Shown here piece after piece: positions 7,853 to 16,001 of a stretch of 64,000 nt of DNA. Source of the stretch: Spiractinospora alimapuensis (GTDB lineage Bacteria; Actinomycetota; Actinomycetes; Streptosporangiales; Streptosporangiaceae); NCBI RefSeq assembly GCF_018437505.1, contig NZ_CP072467.1, positions 1,488,001-1,552,000 on the forward strand, written 5' to 3'. The position numbers and the translations under genes are program-made. Every line of letters starts with the position of its first letter. The first letter of the stretch is position 1. Under the pieces are notes generated by a model. The model was given only the letters and a program-made list of their open reading frames with translations. It searched no databases and had not been told where the DNA came from.

Positions 7853-10381
7853 ATGGCAAAGCTGCTGTATCGCTTGGGCAAGTTCTCCTTCCGGCACCGG
7901 TGGTGGATGGTCGGCCTCTGGGTCGTACTACTTGGTGTGGTGGGCGCCGCGGCGCTGGTCTTCCGCGTGCCGGTGAACGACTCCTTCACGATCCCGGGCA
8001 CGGAGGCCCAGGCAACGGTCGACATGCTGGAGGAACGGTTCCCCGAGCACAGTGGCGGGGTGGCCACCGTCGTGTTCACCACACCGGACGACGATTCCGT
8101 CACCACCGATGACTACCCGGACGCCATCCAGGACACGACCGCGGAGATCGAGGGTCTCGACGGCATCGAGTCCGTCACCGACCCCATCGCCCTGTATGAG
8201 GAGGGCTACCAGCGGGCGCTGCGCAGTGACCAAGTGCGCGACCCAATGGTCGACGCCGGCATGGAGCAGGCCCGCCAGGAGTACGAGGAGCAGCGTGAGG
8301 AGGGTGTCGCCTCGGCCGTGGAGGAGGCGCGTCAGCGGGCCGAGGCCCAGATCCCGGCCGACGCGCCCGGACGTGACGCCCAACTCGAACAGGCGGAGGA
8401 ACAGGCACGGACCCAGGCGGAGGCCCAGGCCCCCGCCTTTCCGGAGGACGAGGCCCGCGCGCAAGTGGAGTCCGAGGTCGACCAGAGAATCGCCGACGAC
8501 GACCTCCCGGCGGATGTTCGGGACGAGGTTCGTGGCGAGGTGTTGGACCGTCTGCCGCTGATCTCCGACGACGGCACCACCGCGCTCGCACAGGTGCAGT
8601 TCACCGATCCCGACACCGACATCTCCCCCCACACCGTCGACACGCTGCTGGACAGTGGCGGGCCGGCGGAGGACGCGGGGCTCAGTGTGAACTTCAGCGG
8701 GCAGGCCATCACCGTCGCCGCGGTCGCCGGCATCCAGGGCGGCGAGGGGGTCGGGTTGGCAGTGGCCCTCGTCGTACTGATCGTCAATTTCGGCGTGCTG
8801 CTCGCGGCGGGGATCCCGATCCTCTCCGCCCTGGTCGGCACCGGAGTGGGCATCGCGCTGGTGTTCGCGCTGTCCCGGTTCGTGGAACTGAGTAGCACAG
8901 CGCCGCTGCTGGCAGTGATGCTCGGACTGGCGGTCGGCATCGACTACACCCTGTTCGTCCTGGCTCGCCACCGCCAACAACTTCTCACCGGCATGGATCC
9001 CGAGGAGTCGACCGGCCGCGCGATCGCCACGGCCGGCAGCGCGGTGGTGTTCGCGGGGACGACCGTCGTCATCGCCCTTCTCGGCCTGACGGTGGCGGGG
9101 ATCCCCTTCCTGTCCGTGATGGGTGTCGCGGCGGCGATCACCGTGGCGTTCTCGGTCCTGGTGGCCACGTCCTTCCTTCCTGCCGTGCTCGGGATCGTCG
9201 GCCGCCACTTCGACGCCCTGCCCGTCCCCTGGTTGAGCGGTCGAGCCAGGCGTGCCCTTGACTCCGACCGGTCGGCGGGGAGCCGGTGGGCGCGCCTGGT
9301 CACCCGACGACCGTGGATCTTCGTCGTACTGGTCCTCGCGGTCGTCGCGGTCACCATCGTTCCGGTCAAGGATCTGCGGCTCGGGCTGCCCACCGACGCC
9401 TCGAGCGCCCCGGACAGCACGCAGCACCGCGCCTACGACCTGATCTCGGAGAAGTTCGGCGCTGGTTACACCACGTCGCTCATCGTGACGGTCGAGTACG
9501 ACGACCCCGCCGCCCCCGCGGAGGTACGCGAAGACATCGCGGACATGTCCGGTGTCGAGGAGACCCAGCCTCCGGAGACCAACGACGCCAACGACACCGC
9601 GCTGATCGTGGTGATCCCCGAACACGGTGCGGAGTCCGTGGCGACCGAGGACCTGATCCACGAGATCCGGGACCAGCGCGACGCTTGGGAACGCGACACT
9701 GGCGCCACCATCTCCGTCACCGGCGCCACGGCCACGAGCATCGACACCTCAGAACGGCTCGCCGAGGTGATGCCGCTCTACCTCGCGGTCGTCGTCGGAC
9801 TCGCGTTCCTGTTGCTGATGGTCGTGTTCCGGTCCCTGTTGGTACCGCTGAAGGCCGCGCTGGGGTTCGTGCTGAGCATGGGGTCGGCGCTCGGAGCGAC
9901 GGTGGTCGTGTTCCAGTGGGGCGACGGGGCCGGTTTGCTCGGTGTCACCCCGGCCGAGACGCTGCTGGCGTTCCTGCCCATCGTGCTGATCGGGACCCTG
10001 TTCGGGCTCGCCATGGACTACGAGGTCTTTCTGGTGAGTCGGATGCGTGAGGACTACGTGCACGGTGGGAGCGCACCGCACGCCATCGTCAGCGGCTTCC
10101 GGTCCGGGGCGCGCGTGGTGACGGCGGCGGCTCTCATCATGACCTCCGTGTTCGCGTCCTTCGTGTTCAGTGACAACACCACGATCCAGCCCGTCGCGTT
10201 CGCCCTCGCCGTCGGGGTGCTCGTTGACGCGTTCCTCATTCGGATGACGCTGGTACCCGCGCTGATGCGGCTCTTCGGCACCGCGGCCTGGTGGCTGCCT
10301 TCATGGCTGGACCGGATCCTGCCCAACGTCGACATCGAAGGAGCACGTCTGCACCCCGACCGGCAGGACGGCCCCGGTTGA
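7853..10381 (+). CDS. MMPL family RND-type transporter
   Basis: 842-residue inner-membrane exporter of the MMPL branch of the RND superfamily, which typically moves lipids, glycolipids or hydrophobic metabolites using the proton gradient. Two repeated halves are visible: helix 1 (residues 17-36), a large extracytoplasmic domain rich in Glu, Gln and Ala (coiled-coil-like, about 120-240), five helices to residue 450, then helix 7 near 490, a second outer domain and five further helices. The conserved intramembrane acids are in GIDYTLF and AMDYEVFL. It follows the Acg-type gene closely. No MarR/TetR regulator is adjacent, so the inducer is unknown. Confidence 0.9.
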   Translation: MAKLLYRLGKFSFRHRWWMVGLWVVLLGVVGAAALVFRVPVNDSFTIPGTEAQATVDMLEERFPEHSGGVATVVFTTPDDDSVTTDDYPDAIQDTTAEIEGLDGIESVTDPIALYEEGYQRALRSDQVRDPMVDAGMEQARQEYEEQREEGVASAVEEARQRAEAQIPADAPGRDAQLEQAEEQARTQAEAQAPAFPEDEARAQVESEVDQRIADDDLPADVRDEVRGEVLDRLPLISDDGTTALAQVQFTDPDTDISPHTVDTLLDSGGPAEDAGLSVNFSGQAITVAAVAGIQGGEGVGLAVALVVLIVNFGVLLAAGIPILSALVGTGVGIALVFALSRFVELSSTAPLLAVMLGLAVGIDYTLFVLARHRQQLLTGMDPEESTGRAIATAGSAVVFAGTTVVIALLGLTVAGIPFLSVMGVAAAITVAFSVLVATSFLPAVLGIVGRHFDALPVPWLSGRARRALDSDRSAGSRWARLVTRRPWIFVVLVLAVVAVTIVPVKDLRLGLPTDASSAPDSTQHRAYDLISEKFGAGYTTSLIVTVEYDDPAAPAEVREDIADMSGVEETQPPETNDANDTALIVVIPEHGAESVATEDLIHEIRDQRDAWERDTGATISVTGATATSIDTSERLAEVMPLYLAVVVGLAFLLLMVVFRSLLVPLKAALGFVLSMGSALGATVVVFQWGDGAGLLGVTPAETLLAFLPIVLIGTLFGLAMDYEVFLVSRMREDYVHGGSAPHAIVSGFRSGARVVTAAALIMTSVFASFVFSDNTTIQPVAFALAVGVLVDAFLIRMTLVPALMRLFGTAAWWLPSWLDRILPNVDIEGARLHPDRQDGPG

Positions 10382-10426
10382 CCGGATGGTCGGCGTTGGC
10401 CACGATTGGGCCGGAAAGGAGCGTGT

Positions 10427-10681
10427 ATGCCGACACTCGAGCATTTCTTCTACGCCGATCAGCCGGTCACCTTCACGACCGTGCTCCGAGGCTACGACCA
10501 GAGACAGGTCACCGAGTTCCTGGACCGCGTCCGGCTGACCCGTGGCGCGCCACCCCCCGTGGCCGTCGCCGAACTGCGCCAGCAGAGCTTCGACGTCGTC
10601 CTGCGAGGGTTCGACCGACGCGAGGTCGACACCTACGTCTCGGACTTCGCCGACTACCTCACGGCGCTCGAGTCGCCCTAG
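10427..10681 (+). CDS. Tiny protein with two DivIVA-like motifs
   Basis: 84-residue protein made of two copies of the motif found in DivIVA-domain proteins: FTTVLRGYDQRQVTEFLDRV (residues 17-36) and FDVVLRGFDRREVDTYVSDF (residues 54-73). DivIVA/Wag31 proteins are much longer because a coiled coil follows the domain; here none exists, so the protein could act as a membrane-curvature or polar targeting peptide, or cap other DivIVA assemblies. The ATG at 10427 follows GGAAAGGAG. It starts 45 bases behind the MMPL transporter and is probably in the same transcript, which suggests a link between the transporter and growth sites. Confidence 0.72.
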   Translation: MPTLEHFFYADQPVTFTTVLRGYDQRQVTEFLDRVRLTRGAPPPVAVAELRQQSFDVVLRGFDRREVDTYVSDFADYLTALESP

Positions 10682-10693
10682 CCCCCAGACGGT

Positions 10694-10716
10694 CCAGCGC
10701 CGAGCCCCCGCGCTGG
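10694..10716 (+). terminator. Small hairpin after the DivIVA-like gene
   Basis: CCAGCGC (10694-10700) and GCGCTGG (10710-10716) form a 7-bp stem with a 9-base loop, 13 bases after the stop. Modest. Confidence 0.5.
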
Positions 10717-11022
10717 CCGCAACAGGTCCCCCGCCCGCGTCCCGGCGGCTTCACCTCACGCGATCAGCCACTCCGCACCAGACCACCGTCTGCCCGAGGA
10801 GAACGTCCTCGGCCCCGCGGAACATGTGATCGACGCGGCGAACACGATCGCCGATCCCCGTGAGAGCACTGGCGGAACGAGCGCGGACGCCGACCGCGGA
10901 CTGATCATTCCCAGCGCACCCTCCCCCAGGCCACGTCCCTGACCCACGCTCCGCAAACGCGGCCAACGTGGGGTTTCGTCACGCGCACACCACCCCACCC
11001 ACCCTGACGTCGGGTTATCTCC
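10717..11022. other. Non-coding spacer
   Basis: No convincing gene on either strand. The stretch separates the MMPL group from the sugar-acid operon, whose promoter begins just after it. Short open frames here lack ribosome sites and family-like sequence. Confidence 0.5.
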
Positions 11023-11025
11023 ACC

Positions 11026-11075
11026 CAACCGGAAACATCAACCGGTTGACCAATTTGCCGATTGTGACCTATGCT
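11026..11075 (+). promoter_or_regulatory. Promoter and operator of the sugar-acid operon
   Basis: TTGACC (11046-11051) and TATGCT (11070-11075) are spaced by 18 bases and form a good housekeeping-type promoter. A perfect 12-bp palindrome TCAACCGGTTGA (11038-11049) overlaps the -35 box, and the half-site CAACCGG is repeated 13 bases upstream (11026-11032). A repressor at this site would block RNA polymerase; the FadR-type gene at 15229 is the obvious candidate. Confidence 0.65.
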
Positions 11076-11122
11076 CGCCCGCCAGTGAGCCCAGTCACGC
11101 GAGCAGTGGAGGTGGACCGCGC

Positions 11123-11500
11123 ATGGTGATCGAAGAACGCATCTACAACCTGGACCCAGGGGTTCCCACTCAGGACTTCCTGAAGGTCTACGCCGAGAAG
11201 GGCCTACCGAGCCAACGCCGCATCCTGGGCGGGTTCCTCGGGTACTTCACGACGGAGTTCGGTGTACAGAACCAGGTGACCCACATGTGGGCCTTCACCG
11301 ACCTCGAGGAGCGACGCCGCCGCCGCGCCGCGCTGGCCGCGGACCCCGACTGGCAGGAGTGCGTCGCCATCGTTCGGCCGATGATCATCGCCTGGGAGAA
11401 CAAGATCATGTACCCGACGGACTTCTCCCCCATTCGGAACCTCCCGGTGACCTGCGACGACCCGTACACGGCCTTCGACTTCTCCCCCGACGCCCAGTAG
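11123..11500 (+). CDS. NIPSNAP family protein
   Basis: 125-residue protein of the NIPSNAP family, a dimeric alpha-beta barrel (ferredoxin-like) fold. Visible signature: EERIYNLDPG at the start, then GFLGYFTTEFG and VTHMWAFTDLEERRRRRAAL, the usual hydrophobic-WAY-like strand followed by a basic helix. The function is unknown in bacteria; members occur in catabolic operons where a small-molecule binding or isomerising role has been suggested. The ATG at 11123 follows GGAGGTGG. It is the first gene behind the promoter at 11046-11075. Confidence 0.82.
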   Translation: MVIEERIYNLDPGVPTQDFLKVYAEKGLPSQRRILGGFLGYFTTEFGVQNQVTHMWAFTDLEERRRRRAALAADPDWQECVAIVRPMIIAWENKIMYPTDFSPIRNLPVTCDDPYTAFDFSPDAQ

Positions 11501-11585
11501 AAACCCGACCCGGTAGGCAGTCACCGTCACCCCACGCTCACCCGGGCGTTGGCCGCACGGTGCCGAGAGGACCAGAGGACCAATC

Positions 11586-12920
11586 GTGAACCTGTACTCG
11601 TTGCTGCAGTCGCGCACCGCCGCCGAGGGACCCGTGCGGGTCGGCGTCATCGGTGCCGGCAAGTTCGCCTCGATGTTCCTGACCCAGGCGCTGAACATGC
11701 CGGAGCTGCATGTCGTCGGCGTCGCGGATCTGGACGTTGACAAGGCGCGAGCCGCCCTCGACCGGACGGGGTGGCGTGCGGACCGCTACGCGGCACGTGA
11801 CTGCGACGACGCCGCCCGCGCGGGAACCACGGTCGTCACCGACGACGCGATGGCCGTGATCACCCACCCGTCCGTCGAGGTCATCCTGGAGATCACCGGG
11901 AACCCCTACGCCGGGGTCGACCACGCGGTGGCCAGCATCGACAACGGCAAGCACGTGGTGATGGTCAACGTCGAGGCCGACTGTCTGGTCGGGCCCCTGC
12001 TCCTGCGGCGCGCCCAGCAGGCCGGAGTCGTCTACACCATGGCCTACGGCGACCAGCCATCCCTCATCGCCGAACAGGTCGACTGGTGCCGCACCGTCGG
12101 ATACGAGGTCGTCGCCGCCGGCAAGGGAACCAAGTACCTGCCCGAGTACCAGTACTCCACACCCGACACCGTGTGGGACTACTACGGCTTCTCACCGGAG
12201 AAGGTCGCCACCGGGGACTTCAACCCGCAGATGTTCAACTCGTTCCTGGACGGCACCAAGTCCGCCATCGAGATGGCGGCCGTGGCGAACGCGACCGGGC
12301 TGGTCCCGCAGGACCGCGGGCTCGCGTTCCCGCCGGCCTCCGTCCTCGACCTGCCCACCGTGTTCCGCCCCAAGGATCGCGGCGGGCTCCTCGACCACTC
12401 CGGGACGGTGGAGGTCGCCTCGAGTCTCAACCGGGACGGGTCGGAGATCGAGCGCGACCTGCGCTGGGGCGTCTACGTCTCCTTCCGCGCCCGGACCCAG
12501 TACGCGGCCGACTGCTTCGCCGAGTACGGGGTGCCCACGGACTCCACCGGTGAGTACGGCTCCCTGTACCGCCCATATCACATGATCGGAATGGAGCTCG
12601 GGGTGAGCGTTACCTCGGCCGTGCTCCGCGGCGAGGCGACGGGCCAGCCCAACGACTTCGTCGGTGACGTCATGACGACGGCGAAGCGGGACCTCACTCC
12701 GGGCGAGCGGCTCGACGGCGAGGGCGGATACCGGGTGTACGGAACACTCGCGCCCGCGGCTCGCTCCCGTGAGGTCGGTGCCCTGCCGATCGGGCTGGCC
12801 CACGGAGTCACCCTCGTCCGTCCCGTTCCCAAGGGTGGCACCGTCACCTGGCAGGACGTCGAGATCGACACCTCCCGGTCCGCGGTGCGACTGCGCCGTG
12901 AACTGGAGTCCCAGCTCTGA
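11586..12920 (+). CDS. NAD(P)-dependent oxidoreductase with C-terminal SAF domain
   Basis: 444-residue cytosolic enzyme. The N-terminal Rossmann domain has VGVIGAGKFASMFL (residues 19-32) and EITGNPYAG, like homoserine-dehydrogenase/Gfo-type oxidoreductases; a SAF (antifreeze/flagellar FlgA-like) domain lies at the C-terminus from about residue 340. This architecture recurs in sugar-acid and polyol-acid catabolic operons and is expected to oxidise a hydroxy acid, but no characterised member can be matched from sequence alone. GTG 11586 is preceded by AGAGGACC. Neighbours (KdgT permease, HpcH/HpaI aldolase) support a role before aldol cleavage. A hairpin follows within 10 bases of the stop. 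Confidence 0.78.
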   Translation: MNLYSLLQSRTAAEGPVRVGVIGAGKFASMFLTQALNMPELHVVGVADLDVDKARAALDRTGWRADRYAARDCDDAARAGTTVVTDDAMAVITHPSVEVILEITGNPYAGVDHAVASIDNGKHVVMVNVEADCLVGPLLLRRAQQAGVVYTMAYGDQPSLIAEQVDWCRTVGYEVVAAGKGTKYLPEYQYSTPDTVWDYYGFSPEKVATGDFNPQMFNSFLDGTKSAIEMAAVANATGLVPQDRGLAFPPASVLDLPTVFRPKDRGGLLDHSGTVEVASSLNRDGSEIERDLRWGVYVSFRARTQYAADCFAEYGVPTDSTGEYGSLYRPYHMIGMELGVSVTSAVLRGEATGQPNDFVGDVMTTAKRDLTPGERLDGEGGYRVYGTLAPAARSREVGALPIGLAHGVTLVRPVPKGGTVTWQDVEIDTSRSAVRLRRELESQL

Positions 12921-12929
12921 GCCACACGT

Positions 12930-12950
12930 GTTCTCGAGTCGTTCGAGAAC
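12930..12950 (+). terminator. Hairpin between the oxidoreductase and permease genes
   Basis: GTTCTCGA (12930-12937) and TCGAGAAC (12943-12950) form a perfect 8-bp stem with a 5-base loop, 9 bases after the stop. Its position inside the gene group suggests partial termination or mRNA end protection. Confidence 0.5.
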
Positions 12951-13030
12951 CCCGACTCCCAGGCCCGGGCCCGACGGATCCCTGCGTCCTCGCAGCGGGC
13001 CAGTGACGTTCGTCAGCCCCAGACCAACCC

Positions 13031-13055
13031 GTACGGCCTCGCATCGGGGCCGTAC
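13031..13055. promoter_or_regulatory. Second intra-operon hairpin before kdgT-like gene
   Basis: GTACGGCC (13031-13038) and GGCCGTAC (13048-13055) form an 8-bp stem in the 273-base leader of the permease gene. Could be an attenuator or simply mark a second transcription unit; no promoter is obvious. Confidence 0.35.
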
Positions 13056-13193
13056 CGGGCCGGGTCCCACGCACCCGCCGGGCCAGGGCTCGGCGAACGG
13101 GCCGAAACCCACGCGGAGTCATCCCTGTCCCACTTTCCCGGTGACACCGGACCCCGCGACACAGCGCTCCGCATGTCACAGGAAGGCAGCGTC

Positions 13194-14300
13194 ATGTCCC
13201 AATCCTCACCGCGCGCCGCGGGTCGTCCGCTCGCGGCGGTCGGCAGCATGGTGGCCCGGATCCCGGGCGGCCTAATGATCATCCCGCTCTTCCTCGCGGC
13301 GTTCATCAACACGTTCTTCCCCCAGATCCTCGACATCGGTGGCTTCACCACGGGGTTGTTCCGGGACGGCATCAGCGCGCTGCTGGGTCTGTTCTTCGTC
13401 TGCATGGGCGCCCAACTGCGGATCCGGACCACCGGGCCCACCCTGGAGAAGGGACTCGCCCTGCTGGTCGGCAAGGCCGCGGCCGGCGCCGCGGTCGGCC
13501 TCGCCGTGGCGTTCCTCATGCCGAGTGGGACCCTGTTCGGCCTGGTCCCCCTGGCCATCGTCGCCGCGATGACCAACTCCAACTCCGCGCTGTACGTGGC
13601 GCTGACCAAGCAGTTCGGCAACACCACCGACCGCGGCGCGGTGTCCGTGATCGCCGTCAACGACGGCCCGTTCATCACCATGGTGATCCTGGGAGTCGCG
13701 GGGCTCGCGTCGTTCCCGGTGGAGATGATCGTCGCGGTGATCATTCCGCTGCTGGTCGGTTTCATCATCGGCAACGTCAGCGACACCGCCCGCGACTTCC
13801 TGAAGTCCGGCGAGACACTGTTGATCCCGTTCATGGCGTTCGCGGTCGGCCAGGGCATCGACTTCGCCACGCTGGGCCAGGCCGGGATCCCCGGCATCGG
13901 CCTCGGGGTGATGACCGTGGTCCTCTCCGGCGGAGCCGCGATGCTCCTGGTGTGGCTCACCCATGTCATCCGGCGCCGGCCACGGGAACAGCGCAACCTG
14001 ATCTCCGGCCCCAGTGAGGCCACGACCGCGGGCAACGCGGTCGCGACACCGGCCGCCATCGCCCTGGCCGACCCGGCCTACCGCGGCGTCGAGGCACTGG
14101 CCACCGCCCAGATCGCCGCCGCCACCATTACCACCGCCCTCATCGTGCCCTTCGTCGTGGCCTACGTGGCCCGATGGCAGAAGGCACGCGGTGTGTCGGT
14201 CGAAGCCGAGGAGCGGGCCGCCGCAGGTGAACCCGCGAACGACCGGACACCGGAACCGCACACAGAGAAGACCTCGGCCGTCGAAAGGGAGGAACAATGA
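13194..14300 (+). CDS. kdgT: 2-keto-3-deoxygluconate permease (KdgT family)
   Basis: 368-residue membrane protein of the KdgT family (TC 2.A.10), proton symporters for 2-keto-3-deoxygluconate and related sugar acids. About ten helices; diagnostic stretches are IPGGLMIIPLFLAAFINTFFP (written here in part: residues about 22-42), MGAQLRIRTTG, and GNAVATPAAIALADP near residue 285. The first ATG at 13173 is rejected because AGGAAGG (13180-13186) lies behind it and ideally before the ATG at 13194. The tail after residue 335 is charged and disordered. The stop overlaps the aldolase start by four bases (ATGA), so the two are translationally coupled. Confidence 0.88.
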   Translation: MSQSSPRAAGRPLAAVGSMVARIPGGLMIIPLFLAAFINTFFPQILDIGGFTTGLFRDGISALLGLFFVCMGAQLRIRTTGPTLEKGLALLVGKAAAGAAVGLAVAFLMPSGTLFGLVPLAIVAAMTNSNSALYVALTKQFGNTTDRGAVSVIAVNDGPFITMVILGVAGLASFPVEMIVAVIIPLLVGFIIGNVSDTARDFLKSGETLLIPFMAFAVGQGIDFATLGQAGIPGIGLGVMTVVLSGGAAMLLVWLTHVIRRRPREQRNLISGPSEATTAGNAVATPAAIALADPAYRGVEALATAQIAAATITTALIVPFVVAYVARWQKARGVSVEAEERAAAGEPANDRTPEPHTEKTSAVEREEQ

Positions 14301-15076
14301 ACGAGGAACTGCGTCGCAAGCTCAAGGGGGAGGAGACCGCGTTCGGTCTCTGGGTGACGTCGGAGGCGCCCGCCGTCACCGAGGTCGCGGCCATTCTGGG
14401 CCTCGACTGGATCTGCATCGACATGGAGCACGGCTACCTGGACTACCGCGCCATCGCCGGCCACCTGACCGCGGCCCGGGGCACGGACATGTCCGTGATC
14501 GTTCGGCCTCCGTCACACGACCTGGAGCCGACCAAGCGCGCCCTGGACCTTGGGGCCCACGGGATCATCCTCCCCCTCGTGGAGAACGCCGACGAACTCC
14601 GCGCGGCGCACGACAACGTGTTCTACCCGCCGAAGGGTCGGCGGGGAATCGGTGGTGAGCGCAGTGTGACCTGGGGACTCGCCCTGGAGGAGTACGTCAA
14701 GACCGCGAACGACGACATCATGCTCATCCCGATGATCGAAACCCGGCAGGCCGCGGAGAACTTCGACGACATCCTCGCCGTGGAGGGAACCGAGACCATC
14801 TTCCTCGGCCCGGGCGACATGTCGGCGAGCTACGGTTACGTGGGCCAATGGGAGGGTCCGGGTATCGCGGAACTGAACCTGAACCTGCTGGCGCGCGCCC
14901 GGGAGGCCGGCGTGTCCACCGGTATCGTCGCTCGCCACACCGACGAAGCGATCCAGCGACGTGACCAGGGATTCGGCATGGTCTCGCTCGGTTCTGACAT
15001 CGGCCTGATGATCCGTCAGATCCGGTCGATGGCCGAGGCCCTGGGCAAGTCCCCGGTCGGGCACCGCTGGTTCTGA
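14297..15076 (+). CDS. HpcH/HpaI-type class II aldolase
   Basis: 259-residue metal-dependent pyruvate aldolase of the HpcH/HpaI family (4-hydroxy-2-oxovalerate or 2-keto-3-deoxy-sugar-acid type). Signatures: ICIDMEHGYLDY near residue 40 with the metal-side acid and catalytic His region, IVRPP near residue 73, LGAHGIILPLVENADE near residue 93, IPMIETRQAAEN near residue 143, and FLGPGDMSASYG near 170 with the metal-ligand Glu and Asp. It probably cleaves the keto acid brought in by the coupled permease into pyruvate and an aldehyde. The rhamnonate-type aldolase is an alternative name. Overlap with the permease gene shows operon membership. Confidence 0.87.
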   Translation: MNEELRRKLKGEETAFGLWVTSEAPAVTEVAAILGLDWICIDMEHGYLDYRAIAGHLTAARGTDMSVIVRPPSHDLEPTKRALDLGAHGIILPLVENADELRAAHDNVFYPPKGRRGIGGERSVTWGLALEEYVKTANDDIMLIPMIETRQAAENFDDILAVEGTETIFLGPGDMSASYGYVGQWEGPGIAELNLNLLARAREAGVSTGIVARHTDEAIQRRDQGFGMVSLGSDIGLMIRQIRSMAEALGKSPVGHRWF

Positions 15077-15111
15077 CCCTGGCCGGGGCCATCGCCTCCG
15101 ATGTCCCAGCG

Positions 15112-15159
15112 CGATGCCACACCCGTTCCGGACGCTCGTCCGGAACGGGTGTGGCATCG
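15112..15159 (+). terminator. Perfect 22-bp hairpin after the aldolase gene
   Basis: Arms 15112-15133 and 15138-15159 are perfectly complementary, with a GCTC loop. It begins 35 bases after the aldolase stop and 70 bases before the regulator start; a U tract is missing. It should separate the regulator from the operon. Confidence 0.8.
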
Positions 15160-15228
15160 TATTACCAGCGAACGTGACAAGGCCGGGCACGTCCGGCACG
15201 CGAGCAGAACAGTGGAAGGATCGACGCC

Positions 15229-15996
15229 GTGACGGCTGACAGATCGTCGACCGAGACCGGGTCCGAAGGGCTGCTCAAGCTGCAACCGTACCCCCGTGCC
15301 AGTGCGGTCTCCGAAATCGTGAGCCAACTCGTCTCGCGCATCCTCGCGGGGGACATCCCTCCCGGAGGCAAACTCCCCCCCGAGCGGCGACTGGCCGAGA
15401 ACCTCGGGGTCGGACGTTCCGCCATCCGCGAGGCGCTCAAGGCTCTCGACCTCCTGGGCCTCATCGAGATCCGTCAGGGCGACGGGACCTACCTGTCCCA
15501 GGGCACCTCCAGCCTTCTCCCGCAGGTCGTGGAGTGGGGCATGCTGCTTGGCACTCCCCAGACCCTCGATCTCATCGAGACGCGTTCCCACCTGGAGGTC
15601 ATCCTCGCCCGGCTCGCCGCCGAACGCATCACCGACGACGAGGCCTCGGCGCTGCGCACCTGTCTGACGCGGATGGGCTTCGCCGAGTCCGCGGCCGACT
15701 TCGCCCGCGCCGACACCGAGTTCCACCTCACCATCGCCGCCGCGGCGCGTAACCAGGTACTTTCCGACATCCTGTCCAGCATCAAGTCACTGCTGCACGT
15801 CTGGGTGCTGCGCGTCATCCGCCAGACCGGCGAGCGCGAGTCGGTCATCGAGCAGCACCAGGCGATCCTGGACGCCGTCGTCTCCCGCTCTCCCGACGGT
15901 GCCGCCGCCGCCATGGACCAACACATGCGGACCGTCACCGCGCGCCTACGTCAGTCGATCGACGAGGAGGGTGGGGCCCCCTCCTCGTCGACCTGA
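15229..15996 (+). CDS. FadR-type GntR regulator (FCD domain)
   Basis: 255-residue GntR regulator of the FadR subfamily. The winged helix occupies about residues 25-90 (PPERRLAENLGVGRSAIREA is the recognition region), and the all-helical FCD ligand domain follows with metal-site residues in ADTEFHLTIAAAARN near residue 163 and the later His of EQHQAILDAV. FCD domains usually bind organic acids, fitting the upstream sugar-acid genes. GTG 15229 follows GGAAGGA. It is separated from the aldolase by a strong hairpin but likely controls the palindrome at 11038-11049 as a repressor released by a pathway intermediate. Confidence 0.88.
   Translation: MTADRSSTETGSEGLLKLQPYPRASAVSEIVSQLVSRILAGDIPPGGKLPPERRLAENLGVGRSAIREALKALDLLGLIEIRQGDGTYLSQGTSSLLPQVVEWGMLLGTPQTLDLIETRSHLEVILARLAAERITDDEASALRTCLTRMGFAESAADFARADTEFHLTIAAAARNQVLSDILSSIKSLLHVWVLRVIRQTGERESVIEQHQAILDAVVSRSPDGAAAAMDQHMRTVTARLRQSIDEEGGAPSSST
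15961..15989. terminator. Bidirectional hairpin between convergent regulators
   Basis: GACGAGGAGGG (15961-15971) pairs with CCCTCCTCGTC (15979-15989). It lies inside the last codons of the FadR-type gene and just before the end of the convergent UTRA-type gene at 16002. Confidence 0.6.
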
Positions 15997-16001
15997 CCCC
16001 G

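Noticed and set aside
7928-9661. 577-codon minus-strand frame opposite the MMPL gene
   Set aside because: Asp/Gly/Arg/Val-rich mirror frame; MMPL domains are complete on the plus strand.
12192-13112. 306-codon minus-strand frame opposite the SAF oxidoreductase
   Set aside because: No ribosome site or domain; plus-strand gene is complete.
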